Part shown: piece by piece, positions 1 to 6,534 of the stretch
How the letters are laid out: every line of letters begins with the position of its first letter
How positions within the stretch are numbered: position 1 is the stretch's first letter
Assembly: GCA_028684435.1 (NCBI GenBank)
Contig: JAQUFX010000006.1
Location: forward strand, 1-29,775
Origin: Bacilli bacterium
GTDB lineage: Bacteria > Bacillota_I > Bacilli_A > RF39 > UBA660
Reading direction: 5' to 3'
Length of the DNA stretch: 29,775 nucleotides
Program-made: the position numbers and the translations under genes
Notes under the pieces: model-generated
Databases searched by the model: none
What the model was told of the DNA's origin: nothing
Seen by the model: the letters and a program-made list of their open reading frames with translations, nothing else

Positions 1-113
1 AGTTTTTTTCATGATATATATTTTAATTAATGTATTAAAAAAACAGATTTCACTTTCGCTTAATTTGTTTTTTTACTTTTTTACAACTTTTTTAATATTT
101 AACCTACAAATTC

Positions 114-141
114 TTGACACTATCAAACCTTAGATTGTAAT
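114..141 (+). promoter_or_regulatory. Promoter-like -35/-10 pair upstream of transposase remnant
   Basis: TTGACA (114-119), a 16-bp spacer and TGTAAT (136-141). It points toward the 21-codon transposase start at 226. Between the two lies a tandem imperfect repeat built on gat(a/t)atgtcct...ttagttta (about 151-200). The hexamers are seen; activity is inferred. Confidence 0.4.
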
Positions 142-225
142 TAATTTGTGATAATGTCCTATTATAATTAGTTTATGATTATGTCCTAAATTAGTTTATA
201 ATATTACCTCATTAGGAGGTAACGT

Positions 226-291
226 ATGAAAGAAAATTATTATACTATGGAAGAAATAAAAAGATTAAATGTTATTCAATCTGCAGACTGA
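226..291 (+). pseudogene. 5' remnant of a transposase (first 21 codons only)
   Basis: A start ATG sits 5 bases after a strong RBS (aggaggt, 214-220). The frame reads 21 residues starting MKENYYTMEEIKRLNVIQ and stops at TGA (289-291). This N-terminus resembles the start of helix-turn-helix transposases of the ISNCY-like group, in which a helix-turn-helix and a DDE domain of several hundred residues follow; none of that is present. I take it as the 5' end of an insertion sequence whose body was deleted, with the junction near 288. Family assignment is from memory of the N-terminal motif. A real 21-residue peptide gene cannot be excluded, because the RBS is intact and a promoter-like pair lies upstream. 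Confidence 0.5.
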
Positions 292-360
292 TGACAAAGT
301 TAATTTTGCGAAAGCGAATTTGATATAAATGTCAATATAAGGTTCCTCAAAAGTGTGCAA

Positions 361-820
361 TTAAATTTCCTCACTTTTATTTAATTTAAGTTTATCTTTA
401 ATCCTATAAGAAGGGCCAGGTATATTAAACAAATATGAATGATGTAATATACGATCTAAGATTGCTTTTGTAATCATTTTATCATTACCTAATATTTGTG
501 GCCATTTATCAAACGTCATTAGAAGTAAATATAGTTGATCTTTTAGTGTATCTCAAATCAATTAATTAAAAGAATAGTTTAGCTTCAAGAGGTGATATTT
601 CATTAAATCCTACCTCATCTATTATCAATAGTTTATATTTAAAGAAATGTTTAACTCGTTTATCAAATGAACCCTCATTATAAGCATTTTTTAATGTTAT
701 TATTAGTTTATTAAACTTGATAAAATATATACTGTTGTGCCTAATGGCTACAGAATACGCGATAGATATAGCTAGGTGAGTTTTTCCCACTCCTTTAGAA
801 CATGCAAATAGTAGTACTGC
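361..820 (-). pseudogene. istB: istB-like IS21-family helper ATPase, decayed
   Basis: The - strand carries pieces of an IS21-type IstB/DnaC-like ATP-binding helper. From its N-terminal side: a degraded P-loop (SKGVGKTHLA, about 761-799), the segment YKLLIIDEVGFNEISPLEAKLFF (Walker B, about 569-640), an in-frame TAA just after LFF where a Gln codon is expected, LIDLRYTKRSTIFTSN in the same frame, then a frameshift and the C-terminal block FDKWPQILGNDKMITKAILD...LHHSYLFNIPGPSYRIKDK ending at TAA (361-363). Full-length IstB is about 250 residues; the first 90 or so are missing. The Walker A flank also departs from the usual G-P-x-G-x-G-K. The bases beyond the stop (about 341-360) resemble the outer end of such elements. 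No istA is present. With a stop, a frameshift and a lost 5' end, this is a dead remnant. Confidence 0.85.
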
Positions 821-821
821 A

Positions 822-911
822 GATATGATTTATAGTCATATTTCAAGCTTTTTAGATGATGAAGTAGTAAATAAGATGAATAAGTTATTTAACGCGAAAA
901 AAGATAGCTGA
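822..911 (+). pseudogene. C-terminal tail of a tyrosine recombinase/integrase (probable)
   Basis: Directly beyond the broken istB, the + strand reads DMIYSHISSFLDDEVVNKMNKLFNAKKDS and stops at TGA (909-911). The pattern (x)YSHxxxxxxxEVxNKMNxLF matches the last helix of phage- and transposon-type tyrosine recombinases, where the catalytic Tyr is in a '(T/D)xxxYSH' context; a Tyr is present here (codon 831-833). There is no start codon or upstream catalytic domain, and the istB remnant abuts it. It would be the 3' stump of an integrase gene, which suits the neighbouring accessory gene and tRNA genes, but the match is short. Confidence 0.4.
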
Positions 912-940
912 TCAATTTAACTGATTTAACTATCTTTTTT
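897..940. terminator. Bidirectional hairpin terminator
   Basis: AAAAAAGATAG (897-907) pairs perfectly with CTATCTTTTTT (930-940) around a 22-base loop. A T-run follows on each strand, so it can end the integrase remnant (+) and the AAA-type ATPase gene (-), whose stop lies at 939-941. Confidence 0.6.
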
Positions 941-3311
941 AATTTAATTCAGTAACAACTACATTGTTTTCAATTTTAGTTTTTGCTTCTAAATCAATAT
1001 CTTTAGTTAACAAATTATATTGTCCATTATATTTATCTCTAATTATTGCTATGATTGTGTTACAACATTTTATATATTGTTTATCATCAAAAAGTTCATT
1101 ATCATGTACAATTTCTAAAGTTGCGTGAGAACCTTTATTAACTATATTACTTAAAACATCCAAGTTATTTTTAGATATGGGACTATTCTCTATATCTTTA
1201 TATTGATTTTTTAGTTCATTTATATAATTTATTGAAGAACTCGAGTCACTATTATAATTAGGATATTCAAATCTTGAAATTGTCTCTAATACATATCTAC
1301 AATAATTATGAATGTATAACTTTTGTTTAGAATTAATATTTTTTGAAACAGATATATTATATATTTCTTTAAGTTTTTCTAAATATATCGAATCTAAAAT
1401 ATCAGTATCTTCATAAATCCTAGTTTTTTCATTTTCATCTTCTTTCAATTTAAAATATAAAGCATTATTTTTATAACTGAATTTAAATAAATTGAGAAAA
1501 ATAGTGTTATGAGAAGTTACAATAATTTGAGAATTTCTATTTTCAGAAATTATATTTTTTATATGATTATACATACTATAAAGATTTGGATAATCAACAG
1601 AAGTAATAGGGTCATCTATAAATATTACATCTTTTTCATCATTTGTATAGAGTAACTTTAATTCAGATAGAAACAAAGCAAAAGCTATTATATTTTTTTC
1701 TCCATCGCTTAACAGTTTTTCTGCACTAGAACTTACTTCACAATCATTAAGAAACAAATCGAAATTTTCATTAACTCTATAATTTGTAATACTGAAATCA
1801 TTTAAAAAATTATTTATTGTTTTTAATAATTCATTCTTGTCTTTAACTTCTTCTTGATATTCTTTCTTTAAAATTATGATTTCATCATTCAATTTTTTTG
1901 ATTGTAAATACAACTTTTTAAATTCATTTAAATCATCTCGAACTAAATTATAAACTAAGTATTTTCCAGTAGTATTTAAATATTCTTCATTACTTTTGTT
2001 TTTTTCTTTTTTGCCATTATCAATTTTAGTATTTAATTCAGAAATATATTTTACTAGTGAAGTATAATTTTGTAATGATTCGTCTAATAAGGCAATATTA
2101 ATATTTTCCAAACTACTCGTACAATCAATATAAATATTTTCATCTTCTGATTTTTTCTTTAATAAATCGATGATTTGAGAATTGAAGTCTTTAATTTTAT
2201 CAACAAATGCTTTTAATTCACTATTAACATTGCTTTGAAATATTTTATCAATGTTCTTTGCTTTAGTTTCATTAATACTATATTGAAAATCAATGTTTTT
2301 ATTTTCATTTTCAAAATACTTAATTTGATTATTTATAAAATCTTCTGTTTTCTTTAAATTACTTTCTATATAAGTTTTATACATATTAACAATATTAACA
2401 TTACTAGTATCTTGTTCACAAAAGGGGCATTTATTGTCATTAATAAAATACGTTCCTTGTATTTTCCAATCCTTTTTATCTATTTCAAAATTGTCTAAAT
2501 ATTGTTTAACAAAGTCAAGTTTAGATTTATCTTCATTAAATTTAATAATTTCATTTATATTAATAACATTCTTTTTTAATTCTTCTAAATTATTGAATTC
2601 ATTTATATTAAATTTAATACTATCATCTTCGTTTAAGTCTTTTAAACTTGAAATAAACCCCTTATGACCATCTCTAAATTTTTCCAAACCATCAGTAGGA
2701 ATATTTTGGGGTTCTAAATTAAAGAAGTGTTTAAAATTATATTCATTAGTGTATTTTTGATTTGCTTTTGTAGTTCCAGTATCTTTAATTGTTTGTAAAA
2801 TCCCGTTTTCTATTTTTTTATTTGCACTTTCAGATAATTCTATAGCTTTTGACTTATTTTCTTCAAGCTCCTGAATTTTTTGATTATATTTTGTTTTTGA
2901 CTCTAATTCAATTCCGTAATTTAGAAATTGTTCTTGAAATTTATTGTTTTTAAAATTTGATTGATATGTTATTTTTGAGTCTATATAATACTTGTTAAAA
3001 ACTGGTATCTTTTTTGGATTGATAATATCACTATTATCAAAAGTAGTAAATGACTCATCATTATAACAAATACTTACAGACATATTGTTTTCACTATTTA
3101 TAGTTTTTAGTAACGATAGATTTTCTTTATATCTATCATTCATATCTAATTTTAGATTACTTGCGTAAAAAAGTTTTGATAATGAACTTTTACCAGTACC
3201 ATTACTACCATAAATAAATATACAATTGCTTTTATTTTCGGTTAAATCTATTGTTTGTGCATCGTTGAATTTTGTAAATGAATTATTAATATCTATTCTT
3301 TCAATTCTCAT
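939..3311 (-). CDS. AAA_13-family ATPase, RloC/PrrC-like (candidate anticodon nuclease)
   Basis: A 790-residue ABC/SMC-type ATPase. Seen: Walker A GSNGTGKS (35-42), a long helical, Lys/Glu/Asn-rich middle, CPFC (295-298) like the zinc-hook or zinc-finger motif of RloC relatives, ABC signature LSDGEKN (534-540), Walker B VIFIDDP (562-568) and H-loop His601. The C-terminal region has R672-x3-E676 in HNYCRYVLETISRFEYPN and then NKGSH (725-729). In PrrC the nuclease residues are Arg, Glu four residues later, then a His; RloC and PrrC C-termini belong to the HEPN RNase superfamily. The R/E spacing matches, while the His is farther away (53 residues after the Glu, against about 32 in PrrC). Family membership is secure; nuclease activity is inference. 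The start has RBS agaaagga (3321-3328). It stands alone, between IS/integrase debris and tRNA genes, as expected of a horizontally acquired defence gene. No HsdRMS genes, with which PrrC and RloC are often linked, lie in the window. Confidence 0.85.
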   Translation of the reverse strand: MRIERIDINNSFTKFNDAQTIDLTENKSNCIFIYGSNGTGKSSLSKLFYASNLKLDMNDRYKENLSLLKTINSENNMSVSICYNDESFTTFDNSDIINPKKIPVFNKYYIDSKITYQSNFKNNKFQEQFLNYGIELESKTKYNQKIQELEENKSKAIELSESANKKIENGILQTIKDTGTTKANQKYTNEYNFKHFFNLEPQNIPTDGLEKFRDGHKGFISSLKDLNEDDSIKFNINEFNNLEELKKNVININEIIKFNEDKSKLDFVKQYLDNFEIDKKDWKIQGTYFINDNKCPFCEQDTSNVNIVNMYKTYIESNLKKTEDFINNQIKYFENENKNIDFQYSINETKAKNIDKIFQSNVNSELKAFVDKIKDFNSQIIDLLKKKSEDENIYIDCTSSLENINIALLDESLQNYTSLVKYISELNTKIDNGKKEKNKSNEEYLNTTGKYLVYNLVRDDLNEFKKLYLQSKKLNDEIIILKKEYQEEVKDKNELLKTINNFLNDFSITNYRVNENFDLFLNDCEVSSSAEKLLSDGEKNIIAFALFLSELKLLYTNDEKDVIFIDDPITSVDYPNLYSMYNHIKNIISENRNSQIIVTSHNTIFLNLFKFSYKNNALYFKLKEDENEKTRIYEDTDILDSIYLEKLKEIYNISVSKNINSKQKLYIHNYCRYVLETISRFEYPNYNSDSSSSINYINELKNQYKDIENSPISKNNLDVLSNIVNKGSHATLEIVHDNELFDDKQYIKCCNTIIAIIRDKYNGQYNLLTKDIDLEAKTKIENNVVVTELN

Positions 3312-3357
3312 AATATTGTATCCTTTCTAAATTTTATATAAGATTTACTGCAATTAA

Positions 3358-3366
3358 ATTGTACCA
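3358..3366 (-). promoter_or_regulatory. Extended -10 promoter for the AAA_13 ATPase gene
   Basis: On the - strand TGGTACAAT (TG-n-TACAAT) lies about 45 bases before the start codon and just past the tRNA terminator. No good -35 is visible at 16-18 bp, as is common for extended -10 promoters. Inferred. Confidence 0.35.
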
Positions 3367-3397
3367 TAATTTGGCAATGTTTGATATAACATCACAC

Positions 3398-3421
3398 AAA
3401 AAAAACTCCAAAAATGGAGTT
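3398..3421 (-). terminator. Intrinsic terminator of the tRNA-Ser/tRNA-Lys operon
   Basis: On the - strand AACTCCA (3415-3421) and TGGAGTT (3404-3410) form a 7-bp stem with a 4-base loop, followed by an eight-T run. It lies 10 bases beyond the CCA end of tRNA-Lys. Confidence 0.85.
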
Positions 3422-3431
3422 GATTTTATTT

Positions 3432-3507
3432 TGGTGTCCTCTTAGGGATTTGAACCCTAGACCCACTGATTAAGAGTCAGTTGCTCTACCAACTGAGCTA
3501 AGAAGAC
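3432..3507 (-). tRNA. tRNA-Lys (anticodon CUU)
   Basis: The - strand folds as a full cloverleaf: acceptor GTCTTCT/AGAGGAC, D stem GCTC/GAGC, anticodon stem ACTGA/TCAGT with loop CTCTTAA (anticodon CTT), T stem TAGGG/CCCTA with TTCAAAT, discriminator A and an encoded CCA. It is co-transcribed with tRNA-Ser, 9 bases upstream. A tRNA-Lys next to a RloC/PrrC-like gene is notable because PrrC cuts tRNA-Lys, although its known target has anticodon UUU. Confidence 0.95.
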
Positions 3508-3516
3508 AAAAAAAAT

Positions 3517-3607
3517 TGGCGGAGCAGAGAAGATTTGAACTTCCGCGCCGGTTACCCGACCTACACCCTTAGCAGGGGCGCCTCTTCAGCCGCTTGAGTA
3601 CTGCTCC
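3517..3607 (-). tRNA. tRNA-Ser (anticodon GCU)
   Basis: A class II tRNA of 91 bases with encoded CCA: acceptor GGAGCAG/CTGCTCC, anticodon loop CTGCTAA (anticodon GCT) on stem CGCCC/GGGTG, a long variable arm, and T loop TTCAAAT. First gene of the tRNA-Ser/tRNA-Lys unit, 12 bases after the -10 box. Confidence 0.95.
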
Positions 3608-3619
3608 AAACCTAAACTA

Positions 3620-3648
3620 ATTTTACAATAACTATCAGGTATTGTCAA
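3620..3648 (-). promoter_or_regulatory. Sigma-A-type promoter of the tRNA-Ser/Lys operon
   Basis: TTGACA (3643-3648), exactly 17 bp, TAAAAT (3620-3625) on the - strand, ending 12 bases before the first base of tRNA-Ser. Confidence 0.8.
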
Positions 3649-3650
3649 TT

Positions 3651-3681
3651 AAAAAACGGAAGGTTTTAGTATACTTCCGTT
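3651..3681 (-). terminator. Intrinsic terminator overlapping the 3' end of the lipoprotein gene
   Basis: On the - strand AACGGAAG (3674-3681) pairs with CTTCCGTT (3655-3662), then six Ts. The stop codon of the lipoprotein gene (3666-3668) lies in the loop, so the last codons form the hairpin arm. It separates yidD-lipoprotein from the tRNA promoter. Confidence 0.8.
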
Positions 3682-4532
3682 TTTATGGCATCAATAAATT
3701 CTTTCATGAAGGTCATATAATTTTTATCATTTTCTCTTTCTTCATCGGTTAAGTTTACCATGGAATTAATGGTTACGATTTTAGCACCATTATCTACTAA
3801 ATCTTTAATATCTTTACTAGTTGTATCTGTTCCTTGTAAGACAAATAAATAAGAATTTTCATTACTGTTAAAAGCTTTTTTAGCTTTACTAAATGTTGTT
3901 GTCGATAATTCTTTATCTTCATAGCTAATATTTATTACTTCAAAACCATATTTTTTTAAAAAATCAAAGGAACTATTAACTACAATAATATTTTTATTAA
4001 CGGCATTTTCAGCGATTAATTTTAATTCAGCATCAAATTCAGATATTTGAAGTTTTAAATTTTCATAATTTTGATCAATGCTATCTAAAATTGATTTATT
4101 AGTTATATATTCTTTTAAACCATTTTTAATATTTTGAGCAATCATCAAACAATTTGAAGGACTTATCCACAATTCCGTTTCTTCATCTTTTATTTCTAAA
4201 CCTTGTGATACATCAATAATATTTATTTTTTTATTTTTATTAATAAGCGATGCTGCTATTTGTTTTTCCGTACTTAATCCATTATAGATAAATAATTCAC
4301 TATTACTAAATTCTTCCATTTTTTTATTAGTAATGGTATATTCAGAAATATCTTTACCATCTGGATAGATACTATTTATCGTTGAATATTCACCATATAA
4401 TACACTAGTTATATATTCAATGGTATGTACAGTAGTATAGATATTTATATCTTCAAAATTATCTTTTTTAATACATCCAGTTATACTTATTATGATAATA
4501 AATACCATTATTATTTTTAAAATATTTTTCAT
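3666..4532 (-). CDS. ZnuA/MntC-type ABC transporter lipoprotein lacking the metal ligands
   Basis: A 288-residue extracytoplasmic solute-binding lipoprotein of the cluster A-I (zinc/manganese) fold. Seen: a hydrophobic signal peptide and lipobox SITGC (Cys20), the family block TVHTIEYITSVLYGEYSTINSIYPDGKD (34-61), FIYNGL, a long backbone helix (140-175), and the C-terminal NLTDEERENDKNYMTFMKE. In this family four metal ligands come from the DPHxxEP, DPHxWLSP, HxAFxYLAxxYG and LDP blocks; here these read KDISEYT, TELWISP, NSSFDFLKKYG and TINSM, so all expected His and the Asp are gone. His36 is the only histidine in the protein. It probably does not bind zinc in the normal way. It overlaps yidD by 4 bases (ATGA), so the two are translationally coupled. 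No permease or ATPase gene is near. Confidence 0.8.
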   Translation of the reverse strand: MKNILKIIMVFIIIISITGCIKKDNFEDINIYTTVHTIEYITSVLYGEYSTINSIYPDGKDISEYTITNKKMEEFSNSELFIYNGLSTEKQIAASLINKNKKINIIDVSQGLEIKDEETELWISPSNCLMIAQNIKNGLKEYITNKSILDSIDQNYENLKLQISEFDAELKLIAENAVNKNIIVVNSSFDFLKKYGFEVINISYEDKELSTTTFSKAKKAFNSNENSYLFVLQGTDTTSKDIKDLVDNGAKIVTINSMVNLTDEERENDKNYMTFMKEFIDAIKTEVY

Positions 4533-4744
4533 AAATTCTCCTTTACTGGGTCAAATCCATTTTTACCAAAAGGATGACATTTTAATAATCTTTTTAATCC
4601 TAACCAAAAACCTTTTTTTGATCCATACATTATTATTGCTTCTTTCATATACTGGCTGCAAGTCGGAGTAAAACGACAATAAGAATGCATTTTAAGTGGT
4701 GTATTTTGGTATAGATTAATTAATTTTATTAAAATTTTGCTCAT
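4529..4744 (-). CDS. yidD: YidD, membrane protein insertion efficiency factor
   Basis: A 71-residue protein with the family core YCRFTPTCSQYMKEAI (22-37), followed by GSKKGFWLGLKRLLKCHPFGKNGFDPV. YidD is a small inner-face membrane-associated protein that helps YidC-dependent insertion. The length is that of the shorter family members. In many genomes yidD follows rpmH-rnpA; here it is uncoupled from them and instead precedes a lipoprotein, overlapping it by ATGA. The start ATG has RBS agaggtgat 4 bases upstream. The next gene on the other side is divergent. Confidence 0.95.
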   Translation of the reverse strand: MSKILIKLINLYQNTPLKMHSYCRFTPTCSQYMKEAIIMYGSKKGFWLGLKRLLKCHPFGKNGFDPVKENL

Positions 4745-4845
4745 TTTATCACCTCTATAATCTTACTACATTTTTAACTTTTTTTAAAGTAAAATATCAT
4801 TTTAAAAAAAATCTAATTATGTTATAGTTAATATAGGTGAAGTAT

Positions 4846-5484
4846 ATGATTGTATTTGTAACAGGTCCCATGTTTAGTTCAAAATCAAAAAGAATCGAAG
4901 AATATTATAATGCCGCTTCTTATAATAGCAAAGATAATATCTTGGTTTTTAAACCAGAAAAAGATACAAGAGATCAAGGTTTTGTTATTCCACGAAGTGG
5001 TAATAAAATAAAAGCTATCTCAATTAATAATTTATTACAAATTAAAGATTATCTAACTGATAAAACAACAGATATCTTTATCGATGAAATTAATTTTTTT
5101 GAAAATTTACCTGAAAATAAAAAACTATTAACAAGTGATTTTTTTCTAAAAAGAGAAAAACGAATAAATAAAGTTATTTTATTATTAGAATATTTAAACT
5201 ATCAAAAAGGAATTAATATCTTTTTAGCTGGACTAGACTTTAATTCCGAAAGAAAACCTTTTGGTATAGCACCTTTTTTAATCTCAATTGCAACTTCAAT
5301 TGATAAATTAAATGCTCGCTGCACTAGATGTAAAGCACCCGCTACTCACACAAATTATAAAGGTATTAAAGATGTAGAAGTTATTGTCGGATCAGATGAA
5401 TATGAAGCCTTATGTCCTAAACACTGGTTTGAAACTCAAGAAGCAAAAGACAAAAATTTTATCGATAATATTATAAAAAGTTAA
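4846..5484 (+). CDS. tdk: Thymidine kinase (type II)
   Basis: Salvage kinase making dTMP from thymidine and ATP. Seen: P-loop GPMFSSKS (7-14), catalytic DE (80-81) in IFIDEINFF, the AGLDFNSERKPFG lid/lasso region (128-140), and zinc ligands C159-x2-C162 and C190-x2-H193. From DEINFF to AGLD there are about 20 more residues than in the usual enzyme, so a loop (about 86-108, rich in Lys and Asn) is inserted. The second P-loop Ser replaces the common Gly. I start at ATG 4846 rather than the in-frame GTG at 4837, because that GTG lies inside the ribosome binding site aggtga (4835-4840). An extended -10 (TG-T-TATAGT, 4820-4828) lies just upstream, so the leader would be very short. One base separates it from the next gene. 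Confidence 0.92.
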   Translation: MIVFVTGPMFSSKSKRIEEYYNAASYNSKDNILVFKPEKDTRDQGFVIPRSGNKIKAISINNLLQIKDYLTDKTTDIFIDEINFFENLPENKKLLTSDFFLKREKRINKVILLLEYLNYQKGINIFLAGLDFNSERKPFGIAPFLISIATSIDKLNARCTRCKAPATHTNYKGIKDVEVIVGSDEYEALCPKHWFETQEAKDKNFIDNIIKS

Positions 5485-5485
5485 G

Positions 5486-5863
5486 ATGAAAGCAATAAGC
5501 ATAAAACAACCATGGGCTTCACTAATTATAAACGGCTATAAAGAATATGAATTTAGAACTTGGAAAACAAAATACCGAGGTAAAATATTAATTCATGCCA
5601 GTCAAACGATTGATAAAGATATAATATCTAAATTCAAACATTTAAATATAAAATACCCTACTGGATGTATAATAGGTGAAGTAAATATTATTGACTGTCT
5701 TAAAGTTGATTCTAAATTGGATAATAAATTAAAAAAAGAAAATAACCTGATATATGAAGAAAATTATATCGATTACTATGCTTTTAAATTAAATAATATA
5801 ATAAAATATAATAAACCTATTAAAGCTAAAGGACAGTTAGGGATATGGAATTATAACAAATAA
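5486..5863 (+). CDS. ASCH domain protein
   Basis: A 125-residue single-domain protein. The N-terminal block MKAISIKQPWASLIINGYKE, then EFRTWKTKYRGKILIHAS (23-40) and the middle GCIIGEVNIIDC (61-72), matches the ASCH fold (PUA-like beta barrel, RNA or modified-nucleoside binding); the end AKGQLGIWNY is also typical. Its start is 1 base after the thymidine kinase stop, with no separate RBS except the tail of that gene, so translational coupling is likely. Some ASCH proteins (E. coli YqfB) hydrolyse N4-acetylcytidine, a nucleoside-salvage role that would fit beside thymidine kinase, but this is only inference from context. Confidence 0.85.
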   Translation: MKAISIKQPWASLIINGYKEYEFRTWKTKYRGKILIHASQTIDKDIISKFKHLNIKYPTGCIIGEVNIIDCLKVDSKLDNKLKKENNLIYEENYIDYYAFKLNNIIKYNKPIKAKGQLGIWNYNK

Positions 5864-5884
5864 GGATTATTAAATAAAAAAGTA

Positions 5885-5913
5885 TTGCAAAAAACCTCTT
5901 TTTATTATAGAAT
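5885..5913 (+). promoter_or_regulatory. Promoter of the tRNA-Ile/tRNA-Glu operon
   Basis: TTGCAA (5885-5890), 17 bp, TAGAAT (5908-5913); tRNA-Ile begins 20 bases later. The -10 is flanked by an 8-bp inverted repeat, AACCTCTT (5893-5900) and AAGAGGTT (5916-5923). No terminator separates it from the ASCH gene, so read-through is possible. Confidence 0.7.
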
Positions 5914-5933
5914 GTAAGAGGTTCCCATCAAAT

Positions 5934-6010
<77 letters not shown>

Positions 6011-6017
6011 TTTAGAT

Positions 6018-6093
6018 GGCCCGTTGGTGAAACGGTTAACACACATGCCTTTCACGCATGCATTTATGGGTTCAAATCCCGTACGGGTCACCA
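6018..6093 (+). tRNA. tRNA-Glu (anticodon UUC)
   Basis: Acceptor GGCCCGT/ACGGGTC, anticodon stem CATGC/GCATG with loop CTTTCAC (TTC), T loop TTCAAAT, encoded CCA; 76 bases. It lies 7 bases after tRNA-Ile in the same transcript. Confidence 0.95.
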
Positions 6094-6106
6094 GATATGA
6101 GAACCT

Positions 6107-6146
6107 TGCTACCCCTTATATTTGTAATAATTATAAGGGAGTGGCA
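6107..6146 (+). repeat. Imperfect inverted repeat in the tRNA trailer
   Basis: TGCTACCCCTTATA (6107-6120) pairs with TATAAGGGAGTGGCA (6132-6146) with one bulge and a G-T pair, around an 11-base loop. No T-run follows, so it is not a plain terminator; it may protect or process the tRNA 3' trailer. It begins 13 bases beyond the CCA of tRNA-Glu. Confidence 0.55.
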
Positions 6147-6167
6147 TTCAAATTATAAAAAAAAGTT

Positions 6168-6208
6168 AAAAATAGATTGTTACCTAAAGAAAGGAACAAT
6201 CTATTTTT
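6168..6208 (+). terminator. Intrinsic terminator of the tRNA-Ile/Glu operon
   Basis: AAAAATAGATTGTT (6168-6181) and AACAATCTATTTTT (6195-6208) form a perfect 14-bp stem around a 13-base loop, ending in Ts. It could also work on the - strand. Confidence 0.85.
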
Positions 6209-6534
6209 ATATTGAAATTTAATACCATACTATCTAGCTAATTCTGCATAATTTGGTATCAATTAATTCTATATTAATATTATTAATTGAATTATCAATT
6301 TTTCCATTTATTATGCCTCCATTAAAAGTATAATAAAAAAATTGATTAGGCATAAGTTTACTACAAACCTTAACAAATAAAAAAAATTATATGATTGTGG
6401 ATGTTTATGTATATGTTACTATAAGAATGTAGAAAAGTTTATTTAGAATTTCATTTATTATCAATAATATTCTATCGTAAAAAAGTAGATTTTAAAATCA
6501 TATATTAACTTAACATAATACTCAAGTATTATAC
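6209..6534. other. Gene-free stretch
   Basis: No convincing gene. The - strand has a 39-codon frame from ATG (about 6345, MPNQFFYYTFNGGIINGK...) to TAG (6230), without an RBS. The stretch also holds a palindrome, ATAATACT-ca-AGTATTAT (6515-6532), just past the DUF998 stop, and a second self-complementary core, GATTTTAAAATC. No T-run follows these as a proper terminator. Confidence 0.4.

Noticed and set aside
2434..2667. Open frame on the + strand inside the AAA_13 ATPase gene
   Set aside because: Antisense shadow of a Lys/Asn/Leu-rich coding region; no RBS and low-complexity product.
3432..3507. tRNA-Lys as attachment site of an integrated island
   Set aside because: I found no second copy of the tRNA 3' end near the integrase stump or elsewhere in the window.
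6230..6347. 39-codon - strand frame (MPNQFFYYTFNGG...)
   Set aside because: No RBS, no known match, and a stop shortly upstream; may be chance in AT-rich DNA.
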